Positions 42,844 to 45,152 of a DNA stretch of 45,152 nt are shown piece after piece. Each line of letters starts with the position of its first letter. The first letter of the stretch is position 1. The DNA is from Lentisphaerae bacterium RIFOXYC12_FULL_60_16 (GTDB lineage Bacteria > Verrucomicrobiota > Kiritimatiellia > UBA8416 > YA12-FULL-60-10). Below the pieces are notes generated by a model. It worked only from the letters and a program-made list of their open reading frames with translations, did no database searches and had not been told where the DNA came from. A program made the translations under genes and the position numbers. The stretch is from NCBI GenBank assembly GCA_001803315.1, contig MHBQ01000043.1, positions 1 through 45,152 of the forward strand, written 5' to 3'.

Positions 42844-43689
42844 TCATGACATGGTTAACCCGGCGGCTTCGAGCAGGGAAGCGCCGGTCCGGTAGAAAAT
42901 TGCATCAACCAGTTCGGAGGGTAATTCCAAGGTTTCGACCAGACGGTTGTAATCACCGATAACGTCGCCGATATCCGGCGCGTTGACATCGCTGCCGAAC
43001 AGGATCTTTTCCCAGGCGCTACGGCCGAGCCGGTCACGATAGGCGGGGTAGGTGGTTCCTCCCCACCAGAGGAGTTCGCCGATGGCTTCCGGACGCATCC
43101 GCTTGAGGGTTGATCCGGACAAGTCGAAATACAGGTTGGGATTCCAGCGGCAGCTCATGGCGGCTTCCTCGTACCAGGGGTTTCCCAAATGGGCGCCCAC
43201 CAGGGTTAGTCCAGGGAAGGATCGGGCGATGGTGTCGAGGTGTATGGGGCGCATCAGGTTGCTGTCGGTCCGGTGGCCTTCCCACTCGGGGAGACGGGCC
43301 ACGATGCCAAGATGAAACAGGCAGGGCATTTTCAACTGTTGGGCACGATCGTACCAGGGATAAAACCGTTCATCGTGGTAGGGGACGGGTGGCCGGATGA
43401 ATTTCAATCCCACGAACCCCTGTTCGCGCAGGGCGTCCACCTGGGCAGGATCGGAGGATTTCTGCATGTCGAGGGCTGCAAAGGGAACGACCAGACCCGG
43501 TTCGCCTTTCCAGCATGCCAGGATATCCCGGTTGCGGCTGGACATGGTGATTCCGGGCCACTCCAGGCCCAGCATGACGATCTTGTGGATGTTCCAGTGT
43601 TGTGCCTGGGGAACCAGCTGGCGAAGATAATCCGCTGGCGCGGTTCCGCCCCCGTGGTGGTGAAAATCGATGATTCGCTGCGGTTGCAT
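42844..43689 (-). CDS. Amidohydrolase family protein (amidohydrolase_2 type)
   Basis: A 281-residue TIM-barrel metal-dependent hydrolase or decarboxylase. Metal-site elements are the N-terminal IDFHHHGG (HxH), GLKFIRPP on strand 4, a His in CLFHLGI, VGAHLGNP, and the C-terminal Asp in LFGSDVNAPD. The ATG at 43689 has CGGAG upstream. Members of this group act on lactones, carboxylates or aromatic acids, and the substrate here is not readable. It lies between two MFS transporters with short gaps (15 and 25 bp), which suggests uptake and breakdown of a small organic compound. Confidence 0.87.
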   Translation of the reverse strand: MQPQRIIDFHHHGGGTAPADYLRQLVPQAQHWNIHKIVMLGLEWPGITMSSRNRDILACWKGEPGLVVPFAALDMQKSSDPAQVDALREQGFVGLKFIRPPVPYHDERFYPWYDRAQQLKMPCLFHLGIVARLPEWEGHRTDSNLMRPIHLDTIARSFPGLTLVGAHLGNPWYEEAAMSCRWNPNLYFDLSGSTLKRMRPEAIGELLWWGGTTYPAYRDRLGRSAWEKILFGSDVNAPDIGDVIGDYNRLVETLELPSELVDAIFYRTGASLLEAAGLTMS

Positions 43690-43704
43690 CGCGGGTTGCT
43701 CCGT

Positions 43705-45027
43705 TTACCGGATCGGGAAGGCCCGTATCCGCACATGAATCTCCTGGCCGGTCCGTGGTTCGCGTACCAGCAGACTATAACCCAAAATTGCAATGACGGA
43801 CATGGTGATTCCGGCTGCAAAGACGCCGACATATCCCGACGATCCGAAGTGGTCCACCAAGGCGCCTGCCATCGGAGCCAGGAGAAGCCCGAGCGGGGTT
43901 GCCAGGACATTGCCGATGGCGACCATCATGCCGGGTTTTACATCCGGCACCAGTTCAGCACCGAGATTGCCCACCAGGATCGTATTCAGTGTGGCCGTTG
44001 CCGCATAGAGCAGGTAGGCGATCAGGATGGCCGGCAGGGTGTTCCAGAAAAGGATGGGTAACAGGAATGCGGTTGACATGGCGGTTGCGCTCAGTATTCC
44101 GATCAGGCGGAAGCCGTAGCGGTCGGCCAGGGGTGCCAGGCAAAGGCCACTGAGGATGGGTCCAAAGAAATAGGCCGCGGTGAAATGCGTGATGCGGCTT
44201 GAAGGGAGATCCAGGATGTCCCGTCCGTAGCCGATCAGGAGGGGCGCCAGCGATTGGGCGGTCAGCAACAGCATGTGGAAGACCAGGAAGACGCGGAAAT
44301 TCATATTGCCGGCCAGTTGTCGCGCCAATGACCAGGGGGATCTCAGGGAGGAAGCCGGCGTTGACTGGCAGGCATCATGGTCCTTCCAACCGAGCAGGGT
44401 GGTGCAGGAAACCAGCATGATGCTTCCACCGATGAGCATGGCATAATGAAAATTATGGGGTTCTGGAAAATGTCGCATGCAATGCGTGGCTGCCAGAACC
44501 CCCAGCAATCCAAAAGTTCCCAGGGCAAGGTTGCGGAAGGCTGTCAACCGGCCCCGTTTACGAAGGGGAATGTTGGCCACCAGCATTTCGGCATAGGCGG
44601 GGATTCCAAGATGCATGGTGACCGCCAAACCGATGCAGGTCAGAACAAAACAGGTGGTCATAAAGCTCCGGGGCAACCCGTTCCATCCCATGCGGGCGAG
44701 GAGGCCATAGACGACCCAGCAGGCGGAAAACAGCATCCAGTTAATGGTCAGCCATAGGCGTCGGCGTGGACCGTGAAACAGGCGGGTACTGAATAATTGG
44801 AAGCCTGCCGTCAGGCTGAACCCGATCATGATGAGTTGGACGACCGTTTTTGGAAGGTCGAGGTAGAAGAGATAGGCCGGCACAATTGTCCAGATGGTGC
44901 AGAAGGGGACCCCCAGTGCCCAGATGGCCTCCCACGCAACCGCACAGAAGGCATTACGTGCAAACGTGGTCTCGACCAGCGGGCGGATCGGGGTTGTTTC
45001 AACTCCTGGACATGTACCCGTTGACAT
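43705..45027 (-). CDS. Major facilitator superfamily transporter (first of the group)
   Basis: A 440-residue multi-pass membrane protein, with roughly 12 hydrophobic segments by eye. Typical loops are PLADRYGFRLIG in the second half and a basic FHGPRRRLWLTINW in the first. The N-terminus is a 25-residue polar stretch. The ATG at 45027 is chosen. A TTG at 45045 would add six residues, and neither start has a clear ribosome site. It shares little with the second transporter of the cluster, so the two are probably not a recent duplication. The 107 bp upstream to the window edge hold no gene. Confidence 0.85.
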   Translation of the reverse strand: MSTGTCPGVETTPIRPLVETTFARNAFCAVAWEAIWALGVPFCTIWTIVPAYLFYLDLPKTVVQLIMIGFSLTAGFQLFSTRLFHGPRRRLWLTINWMLFSACWVVYGLLARMGWNGLPRSFMTTCFVLTCIGLAVTMHLGIPAYAEMLVANIPLRKRGRLTAFRNLALGTFGLLGVLAATHCMRHFPEPHNFHYAMLIGGSIMLVSCTTLLGWKDHDACQSTPASSLRSPWSLARQLAGNMNFRVFLVFHMLLLTAQSLAPLLIGYGRDILDLPSSRITHFTAAYFFGPILSGLCLAPLADRYGFRLIGILSATAMSTAFLLPILFWNTLPAILIAYLLYAATATLNTILVGNLGAELVPDVKPGMMVAIGNVLATPLGLLLAPMAGALVDHFGSSGYVGVFAAGITMSVIAILGYSLLVREPRTGQEIHVRIRAFPIR

Positions 45028-45152
45028 GCGGGAAGGGGGTACCAATCAACGGCGCTTAAGGCAAGTCGAATTCAATCCGTCCCTAGGGTTGGGCGCATCC
45101 CTGATTCATTGACCTGAATCAGGCGGCGGATGCCATCCACAGGGAATCGAGT

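Noticed and set aside
1-45152. tRNA, rRNA, transposase or prophage genes
   Set aside because: None recognised on reading the window. All large frames are accounted for by housekeeping, envelope, pilin and transport genes.

Overview
This 45 kb window looks like a piece of the core chromosome of a GC-rich, diderm (lipid A-making) bacterium. Several things point to the PVC superphylum or a neighbouring diderm phylum: an Fkp-type fucokinase/GDP-fucose pyrophosphorylase, LpxI-type lipid A synthesis with a Gfo/Idh oxidoreductase inserted, RNase Y with YmdB, and an IF3 with an Ala/Pro-rich tail. I lean towards Kiritimatiellota/Verrucomicrobiota, but this is inference and not proof. No tRNA, rRNA, CRISPR array or insertion sequence was recognised.

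Layout. 1-949: LysM/L,D-transpeptidase, cut by the window edge. 963-13052: a translation block with six aminoacyl-tRNA synthetase genes (aspS, hisS, proS, thrS, pheS, pheT), an HU/IHF gene, and the classical thrS-infC-rpmI-rplT-pheS-pheT order. infC starts at AUU behind a strong Shine-Dalgarno. ThrRS lacks the N-terminal TGS domain. 13294-13475: a good 6S RNA candidate, followed by rarA and the 5-formyltetrahydrofolate cyclo-ligase gene. 15417-19475: rny-ymdB-xseA-xseB, close-packed. 19491-25514: fkp on the minus strand, divergent from a coupled DUF1015/von Willebrand A pair. 25511-30281: mfd and rpoN (sigma-54). 30401-34151: a YycJ-like metallo-hydrolase and, on the minus strand, lpxI, a Gfo/Idh oxidoreductase and lpxB.

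34254-41462 is the most interesting part. Reading along the minus strand there is a CHASE4 sensor histidine kinase, an NtrC-type response regulator with the sigma-54 contact loop, a 260-350 bp AT-richer control region, then an operon of PilV-, PilW- and PilX-like prepilin genes, a secreted protein with two InlB-like repeats and a poly-threonine linker, and a small membrane protein. The control region carries a consensus -24/-12 sigma-54 promoter just before the pilin genes and two perfect inverted repeats about 140 and 180 bp upstream. With rpoN in the same window, this reads as a self-contained, signal-controlled pilus-tip/adhesin module.

41529-45027: an amidohydrolase flanked by two major facilitator transporters, probably one catabolic operon of unknown substrate.
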